A DNA stretch of 64,000 nt from Saccharopolyspora sp. NFXS83 (GCF_026241095.1 NZ_JAPFGB010000021.1:1-64000), one strand, 5' to 3'; shown: positions 9,006 to 18,406, numbered from the stretch's first letter. The notes: generated by a model not told the origin, from the sequence alone. Program-made: numbers and translations.

Positions 9006-9114
9006 CGGCTCCCCCTCTGGTCGAGGCCCCGGACGCCGTCCGGGACGAGCTCCGTAAGGAACGAGCGGGGAGCGCCGTTTCCAAGATCGTCTACCGGATT
9101 TCTCCCAAAGGTGG
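9006..9114 (+). repeat. Duplicated tail of the integrase remnant
   Basis: This stretch aligns by eye with about 10722-10843, the 3' end and downstream DNA of the broken integrase, in the same orientation. Shared blocks include gacgagct, gagcggggagcg, ttccaagatcgtct or ttcaagatcgtct, and ttctcccaa. Its reading EAPDAVRDELRKERAGS parallels RSPVLVLDELLKERAGS of the integrase end. It is probably the relic of a second, older integration event or of an element end. Confidence 0.55.
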
Positions 9115-9322
9115 CCGGGTGGGAACTCCCGCCAGCAGTACTCTTCGGCTGTTCCTCCGGTAAGTGGAAAGCGCAGCTACCCGCCTAGCCCGCACGAGGG
9201 TTTTCCCTTCCGTCCACGACCACCTGGGTTCTCACCGGTGCCGGAGTTCTCGACTTCCTACCGTGGTGTTGTGGCGAATCACGTAGTCACCAGCAACTGA
9301 TGTCGATCCACGAGGTCATTTC

Positions 9323-9553
9323 ATGCGTTTTCGGAAGAGCATCTCCGCACTGGTCCTCTGCGCCGCAGGCGCCGGCGCCTCCCTGCTCGGCGCGGGTACC
9401 GCGCTCGCGGACGTCGACAAGGAATACGGACCGTACGACAGCGCCGACAAGTGCGCGGAAGCCGGTGTGGAGCACCGCGGCGACGAGGGAATCGTCGGTT
9501 ACCAGTGCGAGGAGCGGTCGGATGGATTCTACTTGATCGCCACCTACCGGTAA
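9323..9553 (+). CDS. Small secreted protein with two cysteines
   Basis: The 76-residue product has a clear signal peptide (KSISALVLCAAGAGASLLGAGTALA) and a mature part of about 48 residues. The mature part begins DVDKEYGPYDSADKCAE and contains YQCEER; the two Cys residues could form one disulfide. The layout resembles small secreted actinobacterial proteins of unknown role. The ATG follows GAGG within a normal distance. It lies between the two integrase-tail copies and may be cargo of the decayed element. I do not recognise a function. Confidence 0.75.
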   Translation: MRFRKSISALVLCAAGAGASLLGAGTALADVDKEYGPYDSADKCAEAGVEHRGDEGIVGYQCEERSDGFYLIATYR

Positions 9554-9947
9554 GGATCGTTCGAGAACATCACCGGCGGTTCGCGTCGCATTGCCGTGAA
9601 CATTCGCGCGCATTCGCCGGACGGCTCGGGCAGAAAGGGTGGGAATCACGGCGACAGCATCGTTCAACGGTGCTGTCGCAAGTTCCGCCGGGCCGTCCGG
9701 AAATGCGGAACGGCAACGACCGGAACGCGCGAACCGACCACCGAGTTCAGCATCAAGAACCGGCCACGCGCGCAAGGCACCCCCATGCGACACGGCATGG
9801 GGGTGCGTGCGTTCGCCTGGTGGCCCAGGCCTGACCGGCAGGCGGGGGAGCAAGCCTCGGCGGCACCGCGAACCGGCCTCGAACACGAGAACGACCAACG
9901 GCCTGGCCGGGCTCCCCGCGATGGCGGAGCCCGGCCAGGGGCCGCCG
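9554..9947. other. Gene-free stretch with two strong hairpins
   Basis: No convincing gene is seen. Two perfect palindromes stand out: a 12-bp stem at 9777-9806 (gcacccccatgc and its complement around a 6-base loop) and a 14-bp stem at 9902-9939 (cctggccgggctcc and its complement around a 10-base loop). Neither has a T-run. They could be GC-rich terminators or element ends. Confidence 0.6.
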
Positions 9948-10084
9948 GTCCACGGGCTCACCCAAGCCAAGTTGTCCCGGCTCCTCGGGGAGTTCGACAT
10001 CCGATCCGGCAACGTCCGCTTCCTGGCGGCTCCCAAACCAAGGGCTACCGCCGCACCGACTTCGCCGACGCCTGGACGCCGTAG
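9948..10084 (+). pseudogene. C-terminal fragment of a DUF3631-type protein
   Basis: The translation LTQAKLSRLLGEFDIRSGNVRF, then after a frameshift GSQTKGYRRTDFADAWTP and a stop, matches the usual end of DUF3631 proteins (a winged-helix-like segment, then K-GYRRxDFxDAW). These proteins occur on actinobacterial plasmids, integrative elements and phages. The start and centre of the gene are missing here. A piece of the same gene lies inverted just downstream. Confidence 0.55.
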
Positions 10085-10098
10085 TCCCGCCACGGTGC

Positions 10099-10222
10099 TT
10101 CGCGGCGTTGAGCCGGCGGATGAGTTCCGCGCTGGGGATCTCGCTCTGGTCGCCGAAGATCGTGCGGCAGTCGATGAGCAGCCGGGTGCGCAAGGTTCCT
10201 TCGTCGTTAGCCGCCTGATTCA
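10099..10222 (-). pseudogene. Inverted internal fragment of a DUF3631-type protein
   Basis: On the minus strand the segment LLIDCRTIFGDQSEIPSAEL followed by IRRLNA resembles the DUF3631 region that precedes the C-terminal piece seen at 9948-10084. The two pieces are on opposite strands, so the gene was broken by a local inversion or by joining of two elements. Confidence 0.5.
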
Positions 10223-10807
10223 CCGGGCTGCGGTGGGGCGAACTCGTCGGGCTGGAGACGGAGTTCGCCCGTACGGGAGCGGTGCGGGTGCAGTGGCAGC
10301 TCTACGAGCTGGACAATGGCGAGCTGACGCGGTGCCCGCCCCAGGACGACTCCTACGCACGATCGACGCCCCGCCGTGTGTTCCAGCCGGCGGTGACCGG
10401 CTGGAACCCGAAGAAGAGCCCTCAGCCCGCGCGTCCGGTGCCTGTCCTGGCTGAGCCGTGGCCTGGAGTACCGGTGCGCGGTCGCGGCGCGCACGGGCGG
10501 GCTGACGCCTGCTGGTTGCCGATCGCACGGGGTCTGACACCGCACGGCCTGCGGCACTCGCACCGGACCTTGATGGAGGAGCTGGGGACGCCCGGAGTGC
10601 TGGCCGATGAGCGGATCGGGCACACGGACGCCTCAGTCCAGCGGCGCTGCCGCACGTGACGGCAGGGATGCGGGCGCGACTCGCCGAGGACCTGACGAAG
10701 CGAGGGGAAGCAGCGCTGGACGCTCGGCTCACCCTCTCGCCGAGGTCCCCGGTGCTCGTCTTGGACGAGCTTCTGAAGGAGCGAGCGGGGAGCGGCTGGG
10801 AGAGCTA
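10218..10807 (+). pseudogene. Tyrosine integrase remnant, 3' half
   Basis: Pieces of a phage-type tyrosine recombinase occur in order but in several frames: FTGLRWGELVGLE (around the catalytic Arg), then YARSTP/RTIDAPP, then GLTPHGLRHSHRTLMEELG (the H-x-x-R box), ERIGHTDASVQRR, and a tail SHVTAGMRARLAED ending LLKERAGSGWES. The catalytic Tyr codon is lost at the QRRCRT frameshift, where an RRYSHVT-like order is expected. At least two frameshifts make it inactive. It ends about 100 bp from tRNA-Pro, the usual layout of pSAM2-like elements. Confidence 0.8.
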
Positions 10808-10857
10808 ATTTCAAGATCGTCTCCCAGAATTCTCCCAAGAGGGGGTCCGAGCATGAG

Positions 10858-10901
10858 AAAAAGGCCTGGCCGGAACTCCTTGCGGAGTCCTGACCAGGCC
10901 C
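10858..10901 (-). terminator. Rho-independent terminator of tRNA-Pro
   Basis: Read on the minus strand, ggcctggtcaggactcc pairs with ggagttccggccaggcc around gcaa, with one mismatch region, and is followed by TTTTT. It lies directly after the 3' end of the tRNA gene. Confidence 0.8.
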
Positions 10902-10909
10902 TTTACTTG

Positions 10910-10983
10910 TCGGGGTGGCGGGATTTGAACCCACGACCTCTTCGACCCGAACGAAGCGCGCTCCCAAGCTGCGCCACACCCCG
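10910..10983 (-). tRNA. tRNA-Pro(CGG)
   Basis: The 74-base minus-strand sequence folds as a cloverleaf. The acceptor stem is CGGGGTG/CACCCCG with A73. The anticodon loop TTCGGGT on stem CTTCG/CGAAG gives anticodon CGG. The T-arm contains GTTCAAATC. The CCA end is not encoded. A terminator follows. tRNA-Pro genes are attachment sites for pSAM2-type elements, in keeping with the integrase relic alongside. Confidence 0.95.
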
Positions 10984-11032
10984 ATCACTCAGCGGGAACT
11001 TCTCGGGTACTCGTCCGCCGCTGAGAGGAAGT

Positions 11033-11995
11033 CTAGCGGATGTTCGCGCGTGCCCCGGAAGGGGGGTTGCCGAACAGGCCGGTGGACTTCAGCGAGCCGC
11101 CCTTCGAACGCGGGACCAGCGTCAACAGCGTCGCCTCCGGCGGGCAGGCGAAGCGCACCGGCGCGTACGGGGAGGTGCCGAGGCCCGCCGAGACGTGCAG
11201 GTGCATCCGGTCGCCCCACGTCGACGCGCCGCGCGCTCGCGCCCGGTCCAGCTCGCAGTTCGTCACGATCGGCCCGTAGCCCGGCACCCGCAGCTGGCCA
11301 CCGTGGGTGTGCCCGGCGAGCACCAGGTCGTAGGCGTCGTCGGCGAACGCGTCGAGCACTCGCGGTTCCGGCGAGTGCGTCAGGCCCAGGCTCAGCTGCG
11401 ACTCCTGCGGGGGCGTGCCCGCGATCTTGGAGTACTTGTCCCGCTTCAGGTGCGGATCGTCCAGACCGGCGATGTGGATCCGGATGCCGGAGATCTCGAT
11501 GTCGTGCCAGCGGTGCGTCACGTCCACCCAGCCGCGTTCGGTCATGGCCGCCCGCAGGTCCCGCCACGGCAGCGGATCGCCGTGGATCCGCTTCGTCTTC
11601 GCCGACGGGAGCAGGTAGCGCGCCGGGTTCTTCGGCTTCGGACCGTAGTAGTCGTTGCTGCCGAACACGAACACGCCGGGCCGGTCCAGCAGCGAGCCCA
11701 TCGCGCGCAGCGCGGCGGGAACCGCCTGCGGGTGGGCGAGGTTGTCACCGGTGTTGACCACCAGGTCGGGGGCGAGCTCGGCCAGCGCGGCGACCCAGCG
11801 CTGCTTGGACCGCTGGTTCGGCATCATGTGCAGGTCGGAGATGTGCAGGACGCGCAGCTCGGGAGCGCCTTCGGCGAGCACTGGGACGGTGGCGCGTCGT
11901 AGCGTCCAGTGCCTTCGTTCCACGCCTGCGGCGTAACCGAAGGTCGCGGCGCCCAGAGCACCGCCGGCGAGCATGATCCGACCCAGCTTGTTCAC
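11033..11995 (-). CDS. Membrane-anchored metallophosphoesterase (Rv3683-like)
   Basis: The 320-residue protein starts at a GTG at 11995 (VNKLGRIMLAGGALGAATFG), whose hydrophobic segment is a signal anchor. The calcineurin-like domain has the metal motifs ISDLHMM, NTGDN, GSNDYYG (variant of GNHD) and AGHTHGG. It probably hydrolyses a phosphoester at the outer membrane face; related YkuE- and YaeI-type enzymes act near the envelope. It lies downstream of the PBP and siderophore-interacting genes on the same strand, the order found around M. tuberculosis ponA2. The substrate is unknown. Confidence 0.92.
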   Translation of the reverse strand: MNKLGRIMLAGGALGAATFGYAAGVERRHWTLRRATVPVLAEGAPELRVLHISDLHMMPNQRSKQRWVAALAELAPDLVVNTGDNLAHPQAVPAALRAMGSLLDRPGVFVFGSNDYYGPKPKNPARYLLPSAKTKRIHGDPLPWRDLRAAMTERGWVDVTHRWHDIEISGIRIHIAGLDDPHLKRDKYSKIAGTPPQESQLSLGLTHSPEPRVLDAFADDAYDLVLAGHTHGGQLRVPGYGPIVTNCELDRARARGASTWGDRMHLHVSAGLGTSPYAPVRFACPPEATLLTLVPRSKGGSLKSTGLFGNPPSGARANIR

Positions 11996-12123
11996 GCCTT
12001 CCAGCCTACGGCCGGTGGTGGGCCCGCGACGCTCGGGATGGGGCCCGCCGGGCGAGCGCGCGGGCCGCCGTCGCGCTCGGGGATCGGGTCTCGCGAGCCC
12101 TCCGCGACGAGCCCGCCGCCTGA

Positions 12124-12906
12124 TCAGGCCGGGTCGGCGTGGCGCCAGTACGCCAGCGCGTACACCCGGCGACGATCCAGCACGAGCTCCCGCTGGCAGT
12201 GCTCGCGGATGTGGTGCACCGCCTCGGCTTCCGCGCCCACCCACACGTCCGGCCGCGGGCCGAGGTCGGCGGCTCGCACGGCGTCCGCCAGCACCGTGCT
12301 CCGCCCGGCGGGAACGCCGTCCCGGTGCAGCCAGGTCCACGTCACGTCCGCCCGGGTGCGGACCTCCTGGCGCTCCGCCTCGTCGGCGATCTCGGCGAAC
12401 ACCTGCACCCGAGCGCTCTCGTCCAGTTCGGCGACCATCGCCAGCATCGCGGGCAGCGCCGTCTCGTCCCCGGCGAGCACGAGCCGGTCCGCCGCCGGGT
12501 CCGCCTGATACGACGGGCTCGGCCCCACCGCGACGATCTGATCACCGGGCCGGACGGTGCTCGCCCAGGTGGATCCGGGGCCGTCGTGGTCGTGCACCAC
12601 CAGGTCGATCGCGAGCCGCTGCCGCGCCGCGTCGAACCAGCGAACCGTGTAGGTGCGCTGCTTCGGCTGCTGCTCGCGCGGCAGCGCGAACACCTCCGCC
12701 CGGTCGCGGCCCAGCGGTGTCGGCTGGCCGGGTCGCGGCAGGCACAGCTTGATCCGCTGATCGCTGCCCGTGCTGTCGAAGTCGGCGAGCTCCTCCCCGC
12801 CGAGCACCACCCGCACCATGCGCGGGGTGACCCGCTCGACCTCGGAGACCCGGAGCAACCGGTACCGGGAGCGCACGCGCCGCGTGCTCACCTGCGTGTC
12901 CGTCAC
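12124..12906 (-). CDS. Siderophore-interacting protein, FAD/NADPH ferric reductase
   Basis: The SIP-family protein (about 260 residues) has an N-terminal FAD-binding barrel (RYRLLRVSEVERVTPRMVRV, then RTYTVRWFD) and a C-terminal NAD(P)H domain (VLAGDETALPAMLAM). It should reduce ferric siderophore in the cytoplasm to release iron. GTG 12906 gives the usual family start. A GTG at 12933 overlapping the PBP stop by 4 bp is an alternative and would couple translation. This gene is an insertion between the PBP and phosphoesterase compared with the mycobacterial order. Confidence 0.9.
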   Translation of the reverse strand: MTDTQVSTRRVRSRYRLLRVSEVERVTPRMVRVVLGGEELADFDSTGSDQRIKLCLPRPGQPTPLGRDRAEVFALPREQQPKQRTYTVRWFDAARQRLAIDLVVHDHDGPGSTWASTVRPGDQIVAVGPSPSYQADPAADRLVLAGDETALPAMLAMVAELDESARVQVFAEIADEAERQEVRTRADVTWTWLHRDGVPAGRSTVLADAVRAADLGPRPDVWVGAEAEAVHHIREHCQRELVLDRRRVYALAYWRHADPA

Positions 12907-12929
12907 AACCGCCGAGTGTAGGCAGCGGG

Positions 12930-15392
12930 TCACGGCGGGAAGATGCCCGGCGGGATCGGGATGAACGGCTGATCCGGCTGCTGCTCACCCGGTGGCCGTC
13001 CCGGCTCGCCCGGAGGGGGCGGCTGCTGCGGGGGCGGCGGTGGCTTCGGGGCCGGCGACGGCGGCGGGACGTAGCCGGTGCTGACCGACAGCGTCACCGT
13101 CTCGCCGGGCAGGGCGAAACCGCGCGGGGTCTGGCTGGTCACCGAGCCCTTCCTGCGTTCGCTGTTGACCGACCGCTGCTCGACCTTGTACCCGGCCTTC
13201 TCCAGGGCGCGCTTGGCCCGATCGGCGCTGATGCCGACGACGTTGGGCACCTGGAACTCGTCGCCGCCGTTCTCGTACCGGTCGGTGACCTCCGGCAACG
13301 GGGCCGTGGGCAGGCCCTCGTGGATCGGTTTCATCGCGTCGAACCAGGTGCGCGCAGGCACCTTGCCGCCGTAGATGTTGCCGCCGTTGGCACCGCACAG
13401 CGTCGGTGGCGTGCTGTCGCAGATGCCCTGCGGGTTGTTCCCGTCGGAGAACGTCAGCACCGAACCGGCGAACTGCGGGGTGGCACCGATGAACCCGGCG
13501 GACTGGTGGGCTTCGGTGGTTCCCGTCTTGCCCGCCATCGGCCGGGACCAGCCCGCGTTGTTCGCGGCGCCGTAGGCGGTACCGCCCGCTTGGTCGTCCT
13601 GGCTCATGCCGACCGCCATCGCGTTCGCGAGGCCCTCGTCGACGGCCTGCTCGCAGGGGTCCTCGGTGATCGAAATCGGATTCCCGTTGCGGTCGACGAT
13701 CTGGTCGACCGGCGTCGGCGGGCACCAGGTGCCGCCGCTCATCAGGGTCGCGGAGACGTTCGCGAGCTCCAGCGGGCTGGTCGGCCCGAAGCCGAGGGTG
13801 AACGCCCCGATCTTCTTCTCCTTGACGACGTCGCCCATCGACGGCCCGTTCGCTCCGTTCGGCGCGATCGGATCACCGCTGAAGTTCGAGTGCAGCAGCG
13901 TCTGCCGCATGCCCAGCCGGGTCGCCATGTCGACCGTCTGATCCAGGCCCACTCGTTCCTCCAGCGCGACGAACGCGGTGTTCGGCGAGGTGGCGAGGGC
14001 CTTCTGCAAGGTCCGCGGGCCGGGGGTGACCCCTTCGGCGTTGCCGACGGTGTAGGGCGCGGAACCGTTGCGGTACTCGGTCGAGGTGTAGTTGCCGGGA
14101 GCTTGGATGGTGTTCTTGATCCCCATCCCCTTCTCCAGGGCGGCGGCTGCCGTGAACACCTTGAACACGGATCCGGCACCGAACTTCGCCACGCCGCTGG
14201 GCAGCGCGTACGAGGTCTGGCCGCGTTTCGCGTCGTTGCCGAAGTCGCGGTTGGCGACCAGCGCACGCACCTCGTGCTTGTCCTTGCCGGGTTCGACGAC
14301 CGCCATCACGTTCGCGATGCCCTTGGTGTCCTTGGGCACGTGCCTCTCGGCCGCGGCTTTCGCCGCGTTGGTCGCCTTCTGGTCCAGCGTGGTGCGGATC
14401 GTGTAGCCGCCGGTGCGCAGTTCCTGCTCGGCGAACCCGGCGTTCTGCAGGTAGTCGACGACGTACTTGCAGAAGAAGCCGTCGGCGGGACCGGCTCCGA
14501 CGCAGTTGTTCGGCAGCGCGTTGACCGGCGAGACGATGCCGAGCGGCGCGGCGCGGGCGGCGTCCGCGGTGCGCCGGTCGATCCGGTGCTGCGCCTGCAT
14601 CGTGTCGATGACGATGTTGCGCCGCAGGGTCGCCTCCTGCGGGTTCGTCTCCGGGTTGAGGGCGCTGGGGCTGTTGACGATGCCGGCCAGCAGCGCGGAC
14701 TGCGGGACGTCGAGCTTGTCCGGGGTGGTGTTGAAGTAGGCCCGGGACGCGGCGGCGACGCCGTAGGTCTGGTTCCCGAACGGCACCACGTTCAGGTAGC
14801 GGGCGAGGATCTCCTCTTTGCCGAGCCGCTTCTCCAGCTGCAGCGCGATGCGGATCTCCCGCAGCTTGCGCGCCGGGGTCTGCTCGACGGCCTTGGCCTG
14901 CTTGATCGGGTCGTCGGCGGCCACCACGTGCACCTGGTAGTTCTTCACGTACTGCTGGGTGAGCGTCGAGCCGCCCTGCGCGATCTCACCGGACATCTGG
15001 TTGGTGATCGCGGCGCGGACGGTGCCCGCCCAGTCGACGCCTTCGTGGTCGAAGAACCGGCGGTCCTCGATCGCGATGATCGCGGCTTTCATCGAGTCGG
15101 AGATCTGATCCGGCGCCGCGGGCGTCCGGTTCTGATCGAATAGGTAGGCGATCGGCACGCCCGCCCGGTCGGTGACCGTGGTCACGAGGGGCGGGTCCTG
15201 CGTCATCAGCTCGGAGGAGATGTTGTTCACCGCGTCACCAGCGCGGTTGGACACCACCCCTAGGGCTCCCGCGGCCGGGAAGAGCATCCCGGCGACGAGA
15301 ACTCCTGCGAGCACACACAGGCCGAAGAGCTTCAGCAAGCTGTCCCGGACACGCACGACGGCAAGACTAAGTGGTTTTACTGACATCAACAC
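12930..15392 (-). CDS. ponA2: Class A penicillin-binding protein with PASTA domain (PonA2-like)
   Basis: The 820-residue bifunctional enzyme builds peptidoglycan outside the membrane. It has one N-terminal membrane helix, a GT51 glycosyltransferase domain with the EDRRFFDHEGVDW motif, and a transpeptidase domain with SVFK (nucleophile Ser), SPN and KTGTT. One PASTA repeat (VPNVVGISADRAKRALEKAG) and a Pro-rich tail end the protein. The start may be GTG 15392 or, better, ATG 15386. It is divergent from the Wbl gene, the same arrangement as ponA2-whiB4 in mycobacteria and the PBP gene beside wblA in Streptomyces. Gene symbol is given by homology and context. Confidence 0.95.
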   Translation of the reverse strand: MLMSVKPLSLAVVRVRDSLLKLFGLCVLAGVLVAGMLFPAAGALGVVSNRAGDAVNNISSELMTQDPPLVTTVTDRAGVPIAYLFDQNRTPAAPDQISDSMKAAIIAIEDRRFFDHEGVDWAGTVRAAITNQMSGEIAQGGSTLTQQYVKNYQVHVVAADDPIKQAKAVEQTPARKLREIRIALQLEKRLGKEEILARYLNVVPFGNQTYGVAAASRAYFNTTPDKLDVPQSALLAGIVNSPSALNPETNPQEATLRRNIVIDTMQAQHRIDRRTADAARAAPLGIVSPVNALPNNCVGAGPADGFFCKYVVDYLQNAGFAEQELRTGGYTIRTTLDQKATNAAKAAAERHVPKDTKGIANVMAVVEPGKDKHEVRALVANRDFGNDAKRGQTSYALPSGVAKFGAGSVFKVFTAAAALEKGMGIKNTIQAPGNYTSTEYRNGSAPYTVGNAEGVTPGPRTLQKALATSPNTAFVALEERVGLDQTVDMATRLGMRQTLLHSNFSGDPIAPNGANGPSMGDVVKEKKIGAFTLGFGPTSPLELANVSATLMSGGTWCPPTPVDQIVDRNGNPISITEDPCEQAVDEGLANAMAVGMSQDDQAGGTAYGAANNAGWSRPMAGKTGTTEAHQSAGFIGATPQFAGSVLTFSDGNNPQGICDSTPPTLCGANGGNIYGGKVPARTWFDAMKPIHEGLPTAPLPEVTDRYENGGDEFQVPNVVGISADRAKRALEKAGYKVEQRSVNSERRKGSVTSQTPRGFALPGETVTLSVSTGYVPPPSPAPKPPPPPQQPPPPGEPGRPPGEQQPDQPFIPIPPGIFPP

Positions 15393-15602
15393 GCCGTCTT
15401 TGGTGGGTTCCGCCCGATGTGATGAGGGTCAAAGATAACGGAGCGACAACCCTTGGTTGGTTATGGAACCGGGGGGCTCTAAAGTTCGTCCACGTCCAGC
15501 GACAGCATCGTTGCGGCGCGACACGCGTCGTGGCATCCGGTGCCGGGGGGCTCCGGACGAAATTCGGTCGCCGACGATCCAGTGAGGAGCTGGGGGAGCC
15601 TT

Positions 15603-15902
15603 ATGTTCGAGCAGGGGGACTGGCGGGTTCAGGCAGCATGCCGGGATGAAAATCCGGACCAGTTGTTCGTCAGGGGAGCTGAGCAGCGCAAAGCGCGAAT
15701 GATCTGCTTCGGCTGCCCGGTGCGGACGGAGTGCCTCGGAGAGGCGCTCGACAACAAGATCGAGTTCGGTGTCTGGGGTGGAATGACCGAGCGGGAGCGG
15801 CGTGCGTTGTTGCGTCGCCGCCCGGAAGTCCGCAACTGGCGTGAGCTTCTGGAAGCCGCGCGAGACGACTACGCGGACATCGACGAGTACCAGGTGGGCT
15901 GA
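15603..15902 (+). CDS. whiB4: WhiB4/WblA-type iron-sulfur transcription factor
   Basis: The 99-residue protein has the four Wbl cysteines (13, 35, 38, 44) that hold a 4Fe-4S cluster, the GVWGG turn (56-60), and a basic tail RERRALLRRRPEVRNW for DNA binding. The ATG at 15603 follows GGGGGAG. In mycobacteria WhiB4 answers redox stress; in Streptomyces the orthologue WblA represses sporulation and antibiotics (family knowledge). Position between ponA2 and the two ArsA-like ATPases supports orthology. Regulation of the divergent ponA2 is possible but not shown by the sequence. Confidence 0.95.
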   Translation: MFEQGDWRVQAACRDENPDQLFVRGAEQRKARMICFGCPVRTECLGEALDNKIEFGVWGGMTERERRALLRRRPEVRNWRELLEAARDDYADIDEYQVG

Positions 15903-16038
15903 TTCGCCCGTCGTGAGCACGGGCCGGGCGGCTCGATTCTTCGAGCCGCCCGGAATCCCGGTTCACTCGTTCAGCGGGCCGGTTTTCGGTGGATTGTGAT
16001 CACCGAGCTGCGGATTCTTGCTGGTTAGAATTTTTGGA

Positions 16039-17169
16039 TTATTCCACTGCGAGTCGGCGGCCGATCTCTCGCAAGCCGTCGAGATCATGCACATCTGCGG
16101 GAAGTGCGGGCACGCCCACCAACGACACCTCCGGGTGCGCCCGGGTGAACCGGGCGAGCATCCGGCGTTCCCGGTCGGCGACCGCGACGCGGTCCGCGTG
16201 CACCCGCAGCACGGCCGCGGCCAGCGGCGAGTTCCCCGCGGCGTCGAGCTCTTCGGCTGCCGACAGCGCCCTGCTGCCGGTCAGCTCGGCGAACACCGGG
16301 TGCGTCCGGTTCGCGACCAGCCCTGCCAGCGGCATGCCCTCCGCGGTGAGCCGCTCCACGAAGAACGAGGCCTCCCGCAACGCGTCCGGCTCCGGCGCGG
16401 CGATCACCACGAACGACGTGCCCGGCGAGCGCAGCAGCCGGTAGGTGTGGTCGGCGCGTTCCCGGAACCCGCCGAACGTCGAGTCGAAGGCCTGCACGAA
16501 CGCCGAGGCGTCGGACAGCAACTGGCCGCCGATGACGGTGGACACGGCCTTGGAGAACATCCCGAACCCGGCGCCGACGATCTTGCGGAGCCCCTTGCCG
16601 CCCGCCTTGGCGGGGGAGGACAGCAGCTTGATCAGCCGGCCGTCGAGCACCGTGGACAGCCGCTGCGGCGCGTCCAGGAAGTCCAGCGCGGACCGGCTCG
16701 GCGGGGTGTCCACGATGATCAGGTCCCACTCCCCGGAGGCGGCGAGCTGGCCCAGCTTCTCCATCGCCATGTACTCCTGCGTGCCGGAGAACGACGTGGA
16801 AATCGTCTGGTAGAAGGGGTTCTCCAAGATCTGCTGGGCCCGCTCCTCCCCGGCGTGCGCGAGCACCATGTCGTCGAAGGTGCGCCGCATGTCCAGCATC
16901 ATCGCGTTGAGATCACCGGCGGGCTCGAAGTCGTCGAGGACCACTTGGCGCGGCTGGTTGCCGAGTTCCCGCATGCCGAGCGCCTGCGCGAGCCGGCGCG
17001 CCGGGTCGATGGTGAGCACGACGGTCTTGCGACCGCGTTCGGCGGCGCGCACCGAGAGCGCGGCGGCCGTGGTGGTCTTGCCGACGCCGCCGGATCCGCA
17101 GCACACCACGATCCGGTTCTCCGGGTCGTCGAGCAGCGCGTCGACGTCGAGTGCGGCGGGGGCGGTCAT
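16039..17169 (-). CDS. ArsA/Get3-like ATPase, second of a pair (Rv3680-like)
   Basis: The 376-residue P-loop ATPase starts at ATG 17169, overlapping the upstream partner by ATGA. The P-loop GSGGVGKTT lacks the signature Lys that precedes the loop in true ArsA/Get3 proteins (KGGxGKT), while the rest of the fold is conserved ([26 protein letters not shown]). In mycobacteria the pair Rv3679-Rv3680 forms a soluble complex linked to tolerance of nitrosative stress and glycerol (BagAB). The missing Lys suggests the two subunits split roles. Cytoplasmic. Confidence 0.92.
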   Translation of the reverse strand: MTAPAALDVDALLDDPENRIVVCCGSGGVGKTTTAAALSVRAAERGRKTVVLTIDPARRLAQALGMRELGNQPRQVVLDDFEPAGDLNAMMLDMRRTFDDMVLAHAGEERAQQILENPFYQTISTSFSGTQEYMAMEKLGQLAASGEWDLIIVDTPPSRSALDFLDAPQRLSTVLDGRLIKLLSSPAKAGGKGLRKIVGAGFGMFSKAVSTVIGGQLLSDASAFVQAFDSTFGGFRERADHTYRLLRSPGTSFVVIAAPEPDALREASFFVERLTAEGMPLAGLVANRTHPVFAELTGSRALSAAEELDAAGNSPLAAAVLRVHADRVAVADRERRMLARFTRAHPEVSLVGVPALPADVHDLDGLREIGRRLAVE

Positions 17170-18167
17170 CGTGGTCTCCCGACGCCGTGTTCGGTGAGGA
17201 TCTCGGCCAGCTCGTAGAGCTCGGCCACGTCGATCCCGGCGGTCAGATCGGGCAGCGCGATGTTCGGCAGGTCGGTGGCGGCGAGCCGTTCCTCGGCCTC
17301 CCGCTCGGCCTGGGCGCGCACCGCGTGCTCCACCGTCTCGTCGGTGAGCCCGCTCAGCAGGTCGTCGTCGACCTGCACGCCTGCCGCTTCCAGGCCGGAG
17401 CGCAACCGGTCCGCGTCGACCCGGCCCGCCGCTGCCGCCGCCACCGAGCGGGAGGGCAGGTGGCCGGGGCGCACCCGGTTCAGCAGCACCGCGCCGGGCC
17501 GCAGATCGGCGGCGTCGAGTTCGGCGACGGCCTCCAAGGTCTCCCGCACCGGCAGGTCTTCGAGCAGCGACACGAGGTGCACCACGGTGTCGGCGGAGTG
17601 CAGCAGCCGCACCACGCCTTCGCTCTGCCCGCGGATCGGGCCGACCTTCGCCAGGTCGGCCATGGCGCGGGTGACGTCGAGGAACTTCACGACCCGCCCG
17701 GTCGGCGGCGCGTCCAGCACGACCGCGTCGTAGACGTGGCGGCCGTGTTCGTCGGTGCGCCCGACGCACTCCTTGACCTTGCCAGTGAACAGCACGTCCC
17801 GGAGTCCGGGTGCCAGGGTGGTGGCGAACTCGATCGCGCCCATCCGCTTGAGCGTGCGGCCGGCGAAGCCGAGGTTGTAGAACATCGACAGGTATTCCAG
17901 CAGCGCCGGTTCGGCGTCGATGGCCAGTGCCCGCAGCTCACCCCCGCCGGGCGCCGCGGCGATCGTCTCCTCGGAGTACGGCAGCGGCGCGGTGTCGAAC
18001 AGCTGCGCAATGCCTTGGCGGCCTTCGACCTCGACCAGCAGCACCCGCCGGCCTCCGGTCGCCAGCGCCAGCGCCAGCGCCGCGGCGACCGTGGTCTTGC
18101 CGGTGCCGCCCTTGCCGCTGACGATGTGCAGCCGAGCGTCGTCGAGTTCGGCGTCCCATCCGGTCAC
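17166..18167 (-). CDS. ArsA/Get3-like ATPase, first of a pair (Rv3679-like)
   Basis: The 333-residue protein has a complete deviant Walker [17 protein letters not shown], including the signature Lys. Switch II is [10 protein letters not shown], and [14 protein letters not shown] follows the P-loop as in the family. Start GTG 18167 ([14 protein letters not shown]) was chosen because the upstream frame shows no similarity. Its stop overlaps the start of the partner ATPase, so the two are translationally coupled. It is expected to form a hetero-complex with that partner; the cargo is unknown. Confidence 0.93.
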   Translation of the reverse strand: MTGWDAELDDARLHIVSGKGGTGKTTVAAALALALATGGRRVLLVEVEGRQGIAQLFDTAPLPYSEETIAAAPGGGELRALAIDAEPALLEYLSMFYNLGFAGRTLKRMGAIEFATTLAPGLRDVLFTGKVKECVGRTDEHGRHVYDAVVLDAPPTGRVVKFLDVTRAMADLAKVGPIRGQSEGVVRLLHSADTVVHLVSLLEDLPVRETLEAVAELDAADLRPGAVLLNRVRPGHLPSRSVAAAAAGRVDADRLRSGLEAAGVQVDDDLLSGLTDETVEHAVRAQAEREAEERLAATDLPNIALPDLTAGIDVAELYELAEILTEHGVGRPR

Positions 18168-18406
18168 ACGATCAGCGTAGGCGGGATTCCGGGGTGCTGT
18201 CTCCCGCACGTAGCAGCCATCTCCTCGTTCCGCCTCGTCATTTCTGCGTAGGCGCGCATGCGCAGTACTCAGGCGCGGGGCGGTCCGGTCGGCTCCGGAC
18301 TGAGTAGTTCTGCGCGCACGCCGACGGCTCGCCGCGGTGCTCCGGGAGTGGGACGACCGGCGCGGCCGGTCATGACGCGGTCGTCGCGCGGACGGCTCGG
18401 CGGCGG

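Noticed and set aside
10607-11902. A plus-strand open frame crossing tRNA-Pro, reading FEPTTSS and similar
   Set aside because: The phrase comes from translating the antisense of the tRNA gene, a known annotation artefact; the rest is antisense to the phosphoesterase.
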